Source: Pseudomonas helleri
GTDB lineage: Bacteria; Pseudomonadota; Gammaproteobacteria; Pseudomonadales; Pseudomonadaceae
Direction: 5' to 3'
Assembly: GCF_001043025.1 (NCBI RefSeq)
Contig: NZ_JYLD01000019.1
Coordinates: 1 to 64,000 of the forward strand
DNA length: 64,000 nt
Shown piece by piece: positions 16,449 through 26,069 of the stretch. Each line of letters begins with the position of its first letter. Position 1 is the stretch's first letter. Below the pieces are notes generated by a model, which worked only from the letters and a program-made list of their open reading frames with translations, had not been told where the DNA came from and did not search any database. The position numbers were made by a program, and so were the translations under genes.

Positions 16449-17282
16449 ATGTCGGTGCTTTTTTCTGTGAAGGGGTGCGTTGGTACCTTGCTGTTGGTTG
16501 CGTTGGTGGGTTGCTCCAGTACCCCGAAGGTCACGTTGCCAGAACCTAAAGATGTTCCTCGCGAAAAATGGTCCGATGCCATGTTGGTTCTGGAAGCCAT
16601 GCGCATCGATGGTCAGCGCGATATTCCAAGAGAAATGGTTGGGAATGAAGTAGATAACCTGAGCTCGCCGCGATCTTCGGGAGGCTCTGGAGGTCTAGCA
16701 ACGGCAGGTTTGGGATACGTGTCACCTCCAACTGGTTTTAGCAGCGCAGGAGCAGCTTCTCTTGGCGTCGGGTTGTTCTTGTTGGGTGGTGGCAGTGCTG
16801 GCCCTGTCTATCACTACCAGGTTGCTGCGTGGGTGCCTGAGGAGCTGGCGTCTAACCCAAAGGAGGCATCTGCGTTGGTCAGGTCGGCTTGGCTTGAGGC
16901 GAGAGAGAAATACTTCGGTGGAACAATCTCAAAGTTGCGCCATGAGCCTGCTAGGTACGCTGACGGCTCAGGTAAGAAATACGACAGGCTTGCAGATTTG
17001 GCTGCTGGGAACCCCGCGCCGTTCGACGCTCCGGCGAGCGCTGCGCCAGCATTCATTTTGGCCGAGAAAGCCTACGGCCCGATTTTCCTGACCGATCCCT
17101 CAGGCGAACTATTTGCTGACGCTAGCCGAGCAGATAAGGACGGCATGGATGCACTGGCGGGTATTGCTCGTCACCTGCCCGAATGGATGTATGCGTACTA
17201 TCCTGGACGGAATTGGCCTAGGGACTTCCGACCTGCCGCGATTTACAACAAGAACGGCAATCTCTATTTCATTGGGAAGTAG
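16449..17282 (+). CDS. Putative lipoprotein, unknown function
   Basis: 277 residues with a lipoprotein signal peptide ending in the lipobox LVGC (Cys at residue 22) and CSSTPK after it. ATG 16449 has AGGGAG 7 bases upstream. Residues ~78-115 are Gly/Ser/Ala-rich (GGSGGLATAGLG..., GVGLFLLGGGSAGP) and could cross or line a membrane. The C-terminal half is a soluble domain with many aromatic residues (WMYAYYPGRNWPRDF). Residue +2 is Ser, which would favour outer-membrane sorting. No family recognised. A convergent hairpin region follows. Confidence 0.75.
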   Translation: MSVLFSVKGCVGTLLLVALVGCSSTPKVTLPEPKDVPREKWSDAMLVLEAMRIDGQRDIPREMVGNEVDNLSSPRSSGGSGGLATAGLGYVSPPTGFSSAGAASLGVGLFLLGGGSAGPVYHYQVAAWVPEELASNPKEASALVRSAWLEAREKYFGGTISKLRHEPARYADGSGKKYDRLADLAAGNPAPFDAPASAAPAFILAEKAYGPIFLTDPSGELFADASRADKDGMDALAGIARHLPEWMYAYYPGRNWPRDFRPAAIYNKNGNLYFIGK

Positions 17283-17367
17283 TCGTGGTCGGCCTGTGCG
17301 ACTGGCGATCAGCCAATCATTTCGGAATTTTGTCTGCGTGATCAGTTATGCAGATTCTATCGCGAGG

Positions 17368-17441
17368 CGAAGGCGTTCAATAAAAAACGAAGGTGCTCAA
17401 CACAAACATTGAGCACCTTCGGCGTGCGTTGAGCGCCTTCA
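17368..17441. terminator. Nested inverted repeats at a convergent gene end
   Basis: CGAAGGTGCTCAA (17388-17400) and TTGAGCACCTTCG (17409-17421) form a perfect 13-bp stem with an 8-base loop. An outer, slightly diverged pair (CGAAGGCGTTCAA at 17368-17380; TTGAGCGCCTTCA at 17429-17441) repeats the same unit. The block separates the convergent lipoprotein and ATPase genes and likely ends both transcripts. Confidence 0.7.
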
Positions 17442-18494
17442 GGGAGTGGTGGGAAGCTCCCATGCCCATCCGCCCTGCATTCCTGTTTTGTGTGAACGTA
17501 TACCTAGCTGTTTCTGGGCTCTGCGAAGTGACGCCGAAGAAATGCAACGCTCTTCAGCTAGAGCTATCAAGTCATTGCTTGCAACAGGCCCAGCTTGCAA
17601 CGTCTCTTTAAGGAAGCTGCAGGCCTCTTGAGTAGCTGATACGGGCCTGGCGTCACCCGTTTGCTCAATAGCAGCGAGAATGGCTTCAGCGCTTCCTTCG
17701 ATAGCATCTCCCCATCGGATGCAGGTTGTTTCCAGCTGCTCGCCTATAACGACGGGCTCAACGAAATACTCAATCCCTCCGCTATCAATCGAAACGTTGG
17801 ATTTGGCTCGGACAAGCACCCTGGCTTCTGAATTCTGATCTTTCTCTGCCACCAGTACAGTGCGAGCGAGCGCGGAGAATGCCTGGCTGCCGATCACACG
17901 ATTAGCTGCGGAGGACTGGCCCGAACCTTTGCTTAGGTGAGATATGCCGAGGACAGCACAACAATGTCGTTCTGCAAAATCCACTACCATTTGCAGCCCC
18001 TGCCGAACTTCGTTTGCTCGGTGCATGTCCCCACGAATGAGATTGATCAGGGGGTCGAAAATCAGCAATGAGACGCCGTCAATCCGTGCGGCTGCTTCAT
18101 TTAAAAGGGCAAAGTTGGCAGCAGGATCAAACTGTCGCCTATTCCCACTCTGATCCCTTAGCCCCTCAATTACGTGCACGCGGTTCAGGTCTGCGTCTGC
18201 AGCTATGAGGCGAGGAATGATGGTGTCAGCTATACCATCCTCGCCGCTCCAAATTACAACGTTGCCTGCTGCGTCACCTATGCTGCCGTCTGGCCAGTCC
18301 GCTCCTCTACTAAGCCTGGCGGCCAGCGATATTGCCAACGTGGTTTTACCGCACCCACCTGCGCCGGCAAGAATGGATAGCTTTGCCCTTGGCAGCCAGC
18401 CTGGCCAAATCCACTGGATCTTTTCCACTGGAATATTGACCGCTGCTGTGAGTTCTACCGTCCAGCCTGGCTGTTGAGGTGTTCGGCGCTGCAT
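17439..18494 (-). CDS. RepA-like AAA ATPase (AAA_25 type)
   Basis: 351 residues from ATG 18494, which overlaps the stop of the AlpA gene by one base (TAATG). The central domain is a RecA-fold ATPase of the hexameric RepA helicase type: Walker A GAGGCGKTTLA (~residues 45-55), Walker B LLIFDPLINL (~145), then GISHLSKG. A C-terminal winged-helix-like part is rich in Ser/Arg (ISSASLRRAQKQLGIRSHK). In P4-integrase islands such proteins sit beside AlpA and probably help replication or mobilisation of the excised element. Confidence 0.85.
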   Translation of the reverse strand: MQRRTPQQPGWTVELTAAVNIPVEKIQWIWPGWLPRAKLSILAGAGGCGKTTLAISLAARLSRGADWPDGSIGDAAGNVVIWSGEDGIADTIIPRLIAADADLNRVHVIEGLRDQSGNRRQFDPAANFALLNEAAARIDGVSLLIFDPLINLIRGDMHRANEVRQGLQMVVDFAERHCCAVLGISHLSKGSGQSSAANRVIGSQAFSALARTVLVAEKDQNSEARVLVRAKSNVSIDSGGIEYFVEPVVIGEQLETTCIRWGDAIEGSAEAILAAIEQTGDARPVSATQEACSFLKETLQAGPVASNDLIALAEERCISSASLRRAQKQLGIRSHKTGMQGGWAWELPTTP

Positions 18495-18709
18495 TACAGC
18501 GCCTCCCTTTGCCGAATCCAAGCTTGGATTTCGCTGTTTTTCCAGCCGACGCTGGAACCGCACAAAAGGCGTTGTCGCGGGAAAAGGCCCTCCGATATTT
18601 TGCGATAGATCGTTGAGCGTTTTAGGCCGACGATTGCTTCGACATCGCGTAAGCGAAGAATTTTGTCATCGTCGCCGACGTCGTCAAAGTTGCTAACGTG
18701 CATTGCCAT
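18494..18709 (-). CDS. AlpA-family transcriptional regulator / excisionase-like protein
   Basis: 71 residues with the MerR/AlpA helix-turn-helix near its centre: LRDVEAIVGLKRSTIYRKISEG. It ends with VGWKNSEIQAWIRQRE, the usual AlpA finish. AlpA proteins control excision or integrase genes of prophage-like islands. It forms a two-gene operon with the ATPase downstream. No strong Shine-Dalgarno precedes ATG 18709; a second ATG three codons in is possible. Confidence 0.85.
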   Translation of the reverse strand: MAMHVSNFDDVGDDDKILRLRDVEAIVGLKRSTIYRKISEGLFPRQRLLCGSSVGWKNSEIQAWIRQREAL

Positions 18710-19190
18710 AGGTTTTGAGTCCTAGGTCCTGAAGCGTGGGGCAGCGTCCTCCGGCACTACTGCTAAAAAGGGTAAAAGACGGAAATCGGCTGGCTATTTA
18801 GCGAGCACGGGCATTTGCCACACGCATAGGTATATGCGCGTTTCCGAGATAAATGTTCGGTAGCGTCGGAGGTCGTTGTGGGCTACAGAAGTTCTAGGGC
18901 CCTAAGGCTTCTAGTGGCAGAACGGGCTGAGGGTGTTCTGACCAGATACGCAAATCAACCAATGGCAGCTGATGCGGCCCGTTCAGCGGATGCGAACGAG
19001 GCGAAAGTTTTTAACGTCGTTACCAGGGCGACGTGGCGGACCGTTGCGGATCGATAGGGATCGCTTGGGACGGACAATTTTTAACATGAGAGTGCCGGGC
19101 TGGCAATCAGCAGATGCTCTGCCTTGGTTGGGTAAGGGGCCCCAACCAAGGCAGTAGTTGACTGAGTGCTCAGCGTTTTATCGGGCTTAA
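18710..19190. other. Intergenic region, AlpA upstream / restriction gene downstream
   Basis: No gene supported in 481 bp. TAGGGCCCTA (18895-18904) is a perfect palindrome, a possible operator for the AlpA operon. CTGCCTTGGTTGGG and CCCAACCAAGGCAG (19119-19132 and 19141-19154) form a perfect 14-bp stem 37 bases after the end of the restriction gene and probably act as its terminator, although no T run follows. Confidence 0.5.
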
Positions 19191-22100
19191 CTAGTCATCT
19201 GTGGCGATATCGAGTTTGGGCAGCGCCTTGACGATTTTCTGGGTTTCCAGGCTCACGGTGACCACGCGCTGGAAGAGCTCCAATGGATACTTGGGGTTGC
19301 CCATGGTTTCGTTGGCCCAGTCGTTGGCGTCGTTGACGATGCCGCTGGCCTTGTCGATACGCACCGCTTGGCGCTCCATCACCCAATCGAGTGCGGCTTT
19401 GCCGTTGACGACGTAATCCCACGCCGCTTCAGGAATGCCCTTTATGGTGATGCGGTGGTTGTAGATGACGGTGGTCTTGTCGCCCTTCTTGGCGAACTTC
19501 ATCTTCTCCACGCGGTAATCGGCATTAGTCAGCGTGTCCTTGGCCTCGATGGTCAGCGGGTAGGGCGCGACGGTTTCGTAGTTCAGGTGAAGTTCGGCCA
19601 ATGCGCGGCCCGCCTTGCTGAAAGCCCAGAAGTCGACGGCTTTCTTCACTGCCGGAATGCGTGGCAGTTCCTTGCTCAGGTTGTCGGCATAGCGCTCCCG
19701 GTAGTCGGGCGAATGGAGGATGCTGTAGACGTAGTAGAACAGGTCTTCTTTGCCGATCTGCTCGCCGGGATAGGCTGTATTGAAGTGTGCAAGGCCGGCA
19801 TCGGTGATGGCATCTCGGCGGCGCAGCCCACTTTCAACCGGCTCTGCAAAGAGGTCGTCATCTGAGGCTTGGGCGGCTTCGTCGTAGAGGTAGAGGGGAA
19901 AGCATTGCGTGCCTCCATCGGTCTGTAGTTCTGGCGGGCGGTTCACCATTAACGCAAGTTGACCAAACTCGGCGGGGCGTTGCTTAACCATGATGAGACA
20001 ATTTTCCGCCTTAGCGTTCGGGAAGATGCGCGGCATCTGGCCAACACGGTGTACTACGTTCGAATCATAAGAGAAAGCCTGCTTGGTAAACGGCCGGTAG
20101 ACCATGGTTCCAATACAATCTGGACGGAGCTTCAGCATGGTTGCGTCAGCGGCATTAGCAAACAAACTGCTCGTCCAGCTAATTTGCGTCGCATCGTTGG
20201 ATAACAATGGCTTTATCTGGTCGATTCGCTCCTTTTTTGATCCTTGGAGGGATGCGGCACCAACGCGCTGAATCTCTTTGTTATAGAAGTCCAGCATTGA
20301 TGCTACGTTGAGTTTCACCTTCGACTCACTGGAGTTGATGACCCATGCATCCCGCCCGGTCTCCAGCCCTCTGGTGTAGTTTTCAAAAAGTACTTCCGAA
20401 GTTCTGTCGTCCTTATCGCCCAAGACGATGAACTGGCCAAAGCTATTATCACGCTGCTTCAACCAATCACCATGCTCGTCGGGGACTACGTGCTGCCAGC
20501 CTGGAATGCCGGCCACACTGGCATAGCTGACTATCTTCTCCAGCTTTTCTTCGCGGCTGAGATAGTCGCCGATATCGTGGAAATAGATCTGGCCGTGGGT
20601 TACCGCTTCGGGGTTCTTGACCAGCAGCGAGATGGCAATTGGGGCACGGCTGCCACTACCAAAAATCTTCCCACCTTCCTTACGTGAGGTTTCGCCACTG
20701 GTACGCTGGTTGCCACGTAGGTGGAACACATAGAGGCTGGAGAACTCATCCACCAGGCACTTGCGTAGGCCATCTGCAGTATTGGCTTCTACGAAGCCTG
20801 CGTTGGTAACGAAACCGATGATGCCGGCATCACCAATACGGTCACTGGCCCAGCGAATGGAGCGGATATAGCTGTCATAGAGTGCGTTCTTGTTGTTCGC
20901 GTCTGAACGAGCGGCATAGGTTGTTCGAATGCGCTCATCCAAGCTTGGATAAGGGACGTTAGCGTTGTTGGCGTTGGCGTCACCTTGGCCGACTGAATAA
21001 GGCGGATTGCCCACAATCACGCGTATATCCAAATCCTTCTGCCGCTTACGCCGGGCGCTGTTGTCCTCCAACAGCGCGTCTACCAAATCGTCCTTCTCAT
21101 ACATCTGGAAGGTATCGGTCAGGCAGATGCCTTCAAATGGGGCGTACTCGTCGATTACTTCGCCGTGGTAGGCCGCTTCGATATTGATGGCGGCAATGTA
21201 GTAGGCCAGTAGTACCAGCTCGTTAGCGTGGATCTCGTGCCGGTATTTGTGCGGCAACTCTTCCGGCTTGATCAGGCCAGACTGGATCAGGCGGGTGATG
21301 AAGGTACCGGTGCCAGTGAACGGGTCGATGATGTGGACGCCCTTACTGCCCAGGGTTTGGCCGAACTCCTGTTGCAGCAGGTGGTTGACGCTGTGGAGGA
21401 TGAAGTCCACCACTTCGACCGGGGTGTAAACGATGCCCAAGCGCTCGGTCATCTTGGGGAAGGCGTTGCGGAAGAACTTGTCGTACAGCTCGACGATGAT
21501 CTTCTGCTTACCCTGGGCGTTGTCGATGCCGGCAGCACGCTGACGCACACTAGCGTAGAACTTCTCGAGGGTATCGGCTTCCTTGGCCAGGTGATGTTCG
21601 TGAAGCGCGTCCAGTACGCCTTGCATGGCCTTGGACATGGGGTTGTGACTGGCAAAGCTGTATTCATCGAACAACGCATCGAACACTGGCTTTGTTACCA
21701 GATGCTGGGCAAGCATTTCGACGATCTCGCCATCGCTGATGCTGTCGTTGAGATCATCGCGCAGCTCTGCGGCGAAGGCCTCGAAAGTCGCTCTCTCCTG
21801 GGTATATTCAGGGTTCTCCAAAATGCCCTGGATACGGTCGATATGGGTGCGGGCGATCTTGGCGATATCGTTGGCCCAGTCTTCCCAGTGGTGGCGGTTG
21901 CCGCACTTGTCGACGATCTTGGCGTAGATGGCCTTCTCGATTTCCCCTACCTCATAGGCCAGCTCGGCCTGCTGGGTCATCTGGCCTTCGACATCGTACT
22001 TAGCGCGTTTCTCACCAATGCCGTACTGACCTTTACCTGCCTGGCCGTTGCTGGTGCCGCTAGCTTTCCTGGCCTTTTTCTCGGCCTTGTCGGTGATGGC

Positions 22101-24086
22101 GATGACTTCCATCTTGCGCGGGTCAGAGCCGATCAGATCGAGCTTGTTGACCATGGCGTCGAAGCTGTCGTCGTGCGAGCGCAGTGCCTGGAGCACCTGC
22201 CAGACGACCTTGTAGGTCTGATTGTCGTTGAGGGCTACATGGGGTTCCGTATTGGCTGGGATAACCACCGGCAACACCACATAGCCACGCTTCTTGCCTG
22301 GTGCGTTGCGCATCACTCGGCCTACGGATTGCACCACGTCCACTTGGGAGTTGCGCGGAGTGAGGAAAAGCACCGCGTCCAGTGCCGGTACGTCCACGCC
22401 CTCAGACAGGCAGCGCACGTTGCTAAGGATGCGGCATGTGTTGGTGGGTGGTTCTTCTTTCAGCCAGTTGAGCTTGGCTTCTTTCTGGCTGGCGTTCATG
22501 CCGCCATCGACGTGTGCGGCTTCACAGATGATGCGCGAGCCCTCGTCGATCTCTTCGGACTCCTGGTAAGCCTCAACCACCGACTGGAACATGCTGGCGA
22601 TGTTGATCGAGCTGACCTTGTGCTTGGTTCCTTTGTAGTTAGGCGAGATGACCTGGCAGAAGGCCACAGCGCGCTTCATGGGCTGATCATCACCCACAAG
22701 ATTTTCAGCTAGCCCTTGTTTGGCCAGCGCCTTCCAGCAGCCGACGATCTTGGCGGCGTCGTCCACCTTGAGTTGATTGTCTTCGTCCTTCAACAGTTCC
22801 TGAAGCCGACGATTGATAACGCTCTCTTCAACAGTGAGTACCAGAACCTTGTAGTCGGTGAGCAGACCGCGCTGAACAGCCTCGGAGAAGTTGATGACGA
22901 ACAACTCTTTGCCGTAAAGCGCTTCGTCATCCATCGAGCACAGGGTGACTTCACCAGACTCGGCCTTGATCTTGGCGTTGTCGCCGTAGATGCGCGGCGT
23001 AGCGGTCATGTACAGGCGTTTGGTGGCACGGATGTAGTCGACATCATGAATGCGAACGAAGGTGCTTTCGTCATCATCGTCGAAGGTCGCGCCGGTTGTG
23101 CGGTGGGCTTCGTCGCAGATCACCAGATCGAAAGCGGCCAGGCCATGATCAGCCTGGGCGCGGCTGATTACGTCGATGGAGTGATAGGTGGAGAACACCA
23201 CGCTCATGTGCTCGGAATCGTGACGCTTGAGCATTTCTGCCGCGAGGCGATCTGCCTTGGTAGTGGCCGGGTATCGCAGTTCATGGGTGAACACCTGAAC
23301 CGCGTCATCCTCTGCTTTTCGCTTCTTGCCTACGTCACTGTCGGAGCAGACGGCAAAGCTGTGGAGCGGAGTGGCGCTTTCCTGCGTCCATTCGGTAAGG
23401 GTCTGCGATAGCAGCGACAGGCTGGGCACCAGGAACAGTACACGCTTACCCTTGCCGGCCTGCTGCTCGGCAATTTTCAGGCTAGTGAAGGTCTTGCCGG
23501 TGCCGCAGGCCATGATCAGCTTGCCGCGTTCGGCGTCCTTGAGGCCAGCGGCCACGGCATTCAACGCGGTTTGCTGGTGCGCGCGCAGCTGCTTCTTGGC
23601 CTTGAGAGCGACTGCCTGATTGGGCTGGTACTTGGCCCAGTCTATCTGGCTGTCTTCCAGGGCTTGCAGATCGATTTTACTGACTGGAGGCTGCTGGCCC
23701 TGCAACGCGTCCTCGGCGTGCTCGCTCCAGTTGTTGGTGGTGGCAACAATGACGCGGTGCGAGAACGGCGCTTTGCCCGAGGCGGTGAAGAAACTGTCTA
23801 TGTCCTTCTTCTGGACTTTGTAGTCCTCGGCGTACAGCTTGCACTGGATGGCGTGGTACTCGCCGGTGCCCTGGGTGCGAGCCACTAAATCAATGCCCGC
23901 ATCCTTGCCACTGAGGCTTTGTTCCTTCGCCCACTCCGCAAACGTCCATACTTTGTCATAAAGGTCGCGGTAGGTGGCTTCGTTGCGGAGGTAAGTGCAA
24001 ATCAGCTCTTCGAAGTAAGTACCTTTTTCGCGTTCGGTGACAGAAGCGCTGCGGTAGGTATTCAGCAAAGCTGATAAGGCTGACAT
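19191..24086 (-). CDS. Single-polypeptide restriction-modification enzyme (type ISP-like, LlaGI-type)
   Basis: 1,631-residue phage-defence protein joining nuclease, motor, methyltransferase and specificity parts. Residues ~30-130 hold an Mrr-like nuclease with KDAGIDLV (62-65) and QCK (81-83). A superfamily 2 helicase follows: Walker A CGTGKT (194-199), DEAH (325-328), TATPR, and QSVGRVMR (586-593). The adenine methyltransferase has DPFTGTGTF (921-929) and NPPY (1027-1030). The last ~500 residues would recognise the target. The order and length match LlaGI/LlaBIII, which cleave after ATP-driven translocation. One gene suffices, so no separate R, M or S gene is expected. All key motifs are intact. 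Confidence 0.92.
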   Translation of the reverse strand: MSALSALLNTYRSASVTEREKGTYFEELICTYLRNEATYRDLYDKVWTFAEWAKEQSLSGKDAGIDLVARTQGTGEYHAIQCKLYAEDYKVQKKDIDSFFTASGKAPFSHRVIVATTNNWSEHAEDALQGQQPPVSKIDLQALEDSQIDWAKYQPNQAVALKAKKQLRAHQQTALNAVAAGLKDAERGKLIMACGTGKTFTSLKIAEQQAGKGKRVLFLVPSLSLLSQTLTEWTQESATPLHSFAVCSDSDVGKKRKAEDDAVQVFTHELRYPATTKADRLAAEMLKRHDSEHMSVVFSTYHSIDVISRAQADHGLAAFDLVICDEAHRTTGATFDDDDESTFVRIHDVDYIRATKRLYMTATPRIYGDNAKIKAESGEVTLCSMDDEALYGKELFVINFSEAVQRGLLTDYKVLVLTVEESVINRRLQELLKDEDNQLKVDDAAKIVGCWKALAKQGLAENLVGDDQPMKRAVAFCQVISPNYKGTKHKVSSINIASMFQSVVEAYQESEEIDEGSRIICEAAHVDGGMNASQKEAKLNWLKEEPPTNTCRILSNVRCLSEGVDVPALDAVLFLTPRNSQVDVVQSVGRVMRNAPGKKRGYVVLPVVIPANTEPHVALNDNQTYKVVWQVLQALRSHDDSFDAMVNKLDLIGSDPRKMEVIAITDKAEKKARKASGTSNGQAGKGQYGIGEKRAKYDVEGQMTQQAELAYEVGEIEKAIYAKIVDKCGNRHHWEDWANDIAKIARTHIDRIQGILENPEYTQERATFEAFAAELRDDLNDSISDGEIVEMLAQHLVTKPVFDALFDEYSFASHNPMSKAMQGVLDALHEHHLAKEADTLEKFYASVRQRAAGIDNAQGKQKIIVELYDKFFRNAFPKMTERLGIVYTPVEVVDFILHSVNHLLQQEFGQTLGSKGVHIIDPFTGTGTFITRLIQSGLIKPEELPHKYRHEIHANELVLLAYYIAAINIEAAYHGEVIDEYAPFEGICLTDTFQMYEKDDLVDALLEDNSARRKRQKDLDIRVIVGNPPYSVGQGDANANNANVPYPSLDERIRTTYAARSDANNKNALYDSYIRSIRWASDRIGDAGIIGFVTNAGFVEANTADGLRKCLVDEFSSLYVFHLRGNQRTSGETSRKEGGKIFGSGSRAPIAISLLVKNPEAVTHGQIYFHDIGDYLSREEKLEKIVSYASVAGIPGWQHVVPDEHGDWLKQRDNSFGQFIVLGDKDDRTSEVLFENYTRGLETGRDAWVINSSESKVKLNVASMLDFYNKEIQRVGAASLQGSKKERIDQIKPLLSNDATQISWTSSLFANAADATMLKLRPDCIGTMVYRPFTKQAFSYDSNVVHRVGQMPRIFPNAKAENCLIMVKQRPAEFGQLALMVNRPPELQTDGGTQCFPLYLYDEAAQASDDDLFAEPVESGLRRRDAITDAGLAHFNTAYPGEQIGKEDLFYYVYSILHSPDYRERYADNLSKELPRIPAVKKAVDFWAFSKAGRALAELHLNYETVAPYPLTIEAKDTLTNADYRVEKMKFAKKGDKTTVIYNHRITIKGIPEAAWDYVVNGKAALDWVMERQAVRIDKASGIVNDANDWANETMGNPKYPLELFQRVVTVSLETQKIVKALPKLDIATDD

Positions 24087-24226
24087 CGGTAGGAATTCCT
24101 TTTGGACTGCGTCTGGCGCATTACAGGCGCCAAATCGGCGCAGTTTAGCAATTCAGCCAGTACTGGAGCGATAAGATAGTGCTCGTATTAGCTTGAGGGC
24201 TCGCTGGCTGATGGGGGCGCTTGCAT

Positions 24227-25432
24227 TCAGCGTTTTATCGAGTCCAAAAAGTCGGCCCAGATCTGCATCATTTCACGCCGCTCTGGCAAGAAGCTGGTTC
24301 GATCGTACGCACGTCCCAGCGGATTTTTTACCGTGTGAGCAAGCTGATGCTCCAAGAGATCTGGGCGAAATCCCAGCACCTCCGCACCTATGGTTCTCGC
24401 TGTCGCACGAAAGCCGTGCCCAGTCATTTCGTCGCCGCTGATGTCCATGCGGCGTAATGCGCTGAGTACGGCATTGTTGGACATCGGCCGGTCGCCTCCT
24501 CGTGCCGAGGGGAAGGCGTATCGATGTCTGCCGGTGAGTGGTTTCAGCTCGCGCAGAACAGCGATTGCTTGCTGGCTCAGGGGAACCAAATGGTCCGGAC
24601 GATCCTGTTTGGTGGCAGTGAGCCCTTTCATCTTGTGGCCGGGAATCAACCACTCGCCCGCATCCAGATTGACCTCCGACCACTCCATGTGGCGCAGGTC
24701 GCCGGGCCGGCAGAACAGCAATGGGGCCAGTTTGAGTGCACAACAAACAGGCATTGTTCCCGTGTAGCTATCCAGTGCTTTGAGCAGTGCCCCGAGTTTT
24801 TCAGGATCGGTCACGGCAGCAAAGTGTTTCACCCGCTTGGCTGGGAGCGTCCGTGAGAGATTCCCTATCTGGTTGGGCGGGGTGATGCCGGCAGCTTCGG
24901 CGAACTCAAAAATCTGTTTGTAGATCTGGGCAACACGACGCGCCGTCTCGCGAGCGCCGCGCTTGATGATGCGCTGGAGGTTTTCGACCAGCATGGGCGT
25001 GCTGATGCTGCTAATCGGGAGTTTTCCCAGCCAGGGGAAGGCATTGAGCTCAAGGCGCTGCCGTACAGTCCGGGTGTACTCCGGGTCCCAGGAGGATTCG
25101 CGAATATTGAGCCACTGCGTGGCAACCGATTCAAAAGTGTGCTGGTGATCAAGTTGGCTGACCACCTTGGCCATGCGTCTTTGCAGCGAAGGATCTTGGC
25201 CGCTGGCAAGTTGGACACGAGCGTCATCACGTTTGCGCCGAGCTTCCTGCAAGCCGACCTCAGGGTAAACACCAAGAGCCAGGCGTTTTTCCTTTCCCAG
25301 AAAACGGTATTTCAAGCGCCAGTAACGGCCTCCGTTGGGCTGCACTTCAAGGTACAGACCCTGTTCGTCGTATAGCCGATAGGGCTTGTCCTGGGGCTTA
25401 GCGTTGCGGCAGTTGGTGTCTTTCAGGGGCAT
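24227..25432 (-). CDS. P4-type tyrosine integrase of the ssrA island
   Basis: 401 residues from ATG 25432 (MPLKDTNCRNAKP); a GTG three codons earlier would leave too little room for the GGAGAGG site. The N-terminal DUF4102-type arm-binding domain (LYLEVQPNGGRYWRLKYR) is followed by a core-binding region and the catalytic domain: Arg in LLFCRPGDLR, HGFRATAR (HxxR), LEHQLAH and nucleophile Tyr in GRAYDRT. It starts 174 bp from the 3' end of the tmRNA gene, the usual position for integrases that use ssrA as attB. It should catalyse insertion and excision of the island to its left. Confidence 0.95.
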   Translation of the reverse strand: MPLKDTNCRNAKPQDKPYRLYDEQGLYLEVQPNGGRYWRLKYRFLGKEKRLALGVYPEVGLQEARRKRDDARVQLASGQDPSLQRRMAKVVSQLDHQHTFESVATQWLNIRESSWDPEYTRTVRQRLELNAFPWLGKLPISSISTPMLVENLQRIIKRGARETARRVAQIYKQIFEFAEAAGITPPNQIGNLSRTLPAKRVKHFAAVTDPEKLGALLKALDSYTGTMPVCCALKLAPLLFCRPGDLRHMEWSEVNLDAGEWLIPGHKMKGLTATKQDRPDHLVPLSQQAIAVLRELKPLTGRHRYAFPSARGGDRPMSNNAVLSALRRMDISGDEMTGHGFRATARTIGAEVLGFRPDLLEHQLAHTVKNPLGRAYDRTSFLPERREMMQIWADFLDSIKR

Positions 25433-25536
25433 TGGGGGCACATCCTCTCCGAGCGAGCTGATGAGCGTTTTATGCCCCCATATATGCCCCCGTCAACTGT
25501 GGGATGCCCTGGGATCAGGTGGGAAAACGCGGGCAA

Positions 25537-25582
25537 GAAAAAAGCCGTAAAGCTTTGATTTCTCTAGGCTTTACGGCTTTTC
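25537..25582 (-). terminator. Terminator downstream of ssrA
   Basis: On the minus strand AAAAGCCGTAAAGC pairs with GCTTTACGGCTTTT and is followed by six T. It lies 24 bases beyond the tmRNA 3' end, on the island side of the junction. Confidence 0.85.
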
Positions 25583-25605
25583 TGGGTCTTCTTGGGAAGA
25601 CAAAT

Positions 25606-25997
25606 TGGTGGAGCCGGGGGGATTTGAACCCCCGTCCGCCAGTACTCCGCTGTCGGTACTACATGCTTAGCCGTTTCTATTAAGTTAACCCTCAGCGACC
25701 CGAAGGGCAGGGTGCTTTGGGCGAGTTGTGTAAGTTTTAGCCGCTTCGTCCACAACGTACTGCACGGCGATCCTGTTCTATATGACAATCACTTCAGGTT
25801 TACAGGCATCCCCTAGTGATTGCTGGACCCGAAGGTACCAGGAGGATGGCTAAGGCAGCTTACGCTGCGAGAGCTTGACCCTCGTAGGTTTCGTCATTGG
25901 CAACTATAAGTAGTTGCAACAGTGGATTTACGAGTTCTGTTACCAACTCGGCATGCACCTAGAGTTTCGCAACCGGCGTCGAATCCTAAACGGCCCC
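25606..25997 (-). ncRNA. ssrA: Transfer-messenger RNA (tmRNA)
   Basis: 392-nt tmRNA that rescues stalled ribosomes together with SmpB (36061-36543). The 5' end GGGGCCGTTTAGGATTCGAC and the 3' tRNA-like end ...CCCCCCGGCTCCACCA pair as the acceptor stem. The tag frame in the middle reads ANDETYEGQALAA then TAA; the ALAA ending is the ClpXP/ClpAP degradation signal. The 3' end is the integration site of the adjacent P4-type integrase, so the last bases may be contributed by the island. Confidence 0.97.
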
Positions 25998-26069
25998 GAT
26001 GCTTGCTGGCCGTAACCAGCAAGCTGCGCAGTCTACGCCAATTCGGCGCAGAAGGCCAACCTCAAGGGC

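Noticed and set aside
21228..22712. 494-codon frame antisense to the restriction enzyme gene
   Set aside because: The minus-strand gene has intact motifs throughout; the plus frame has none.
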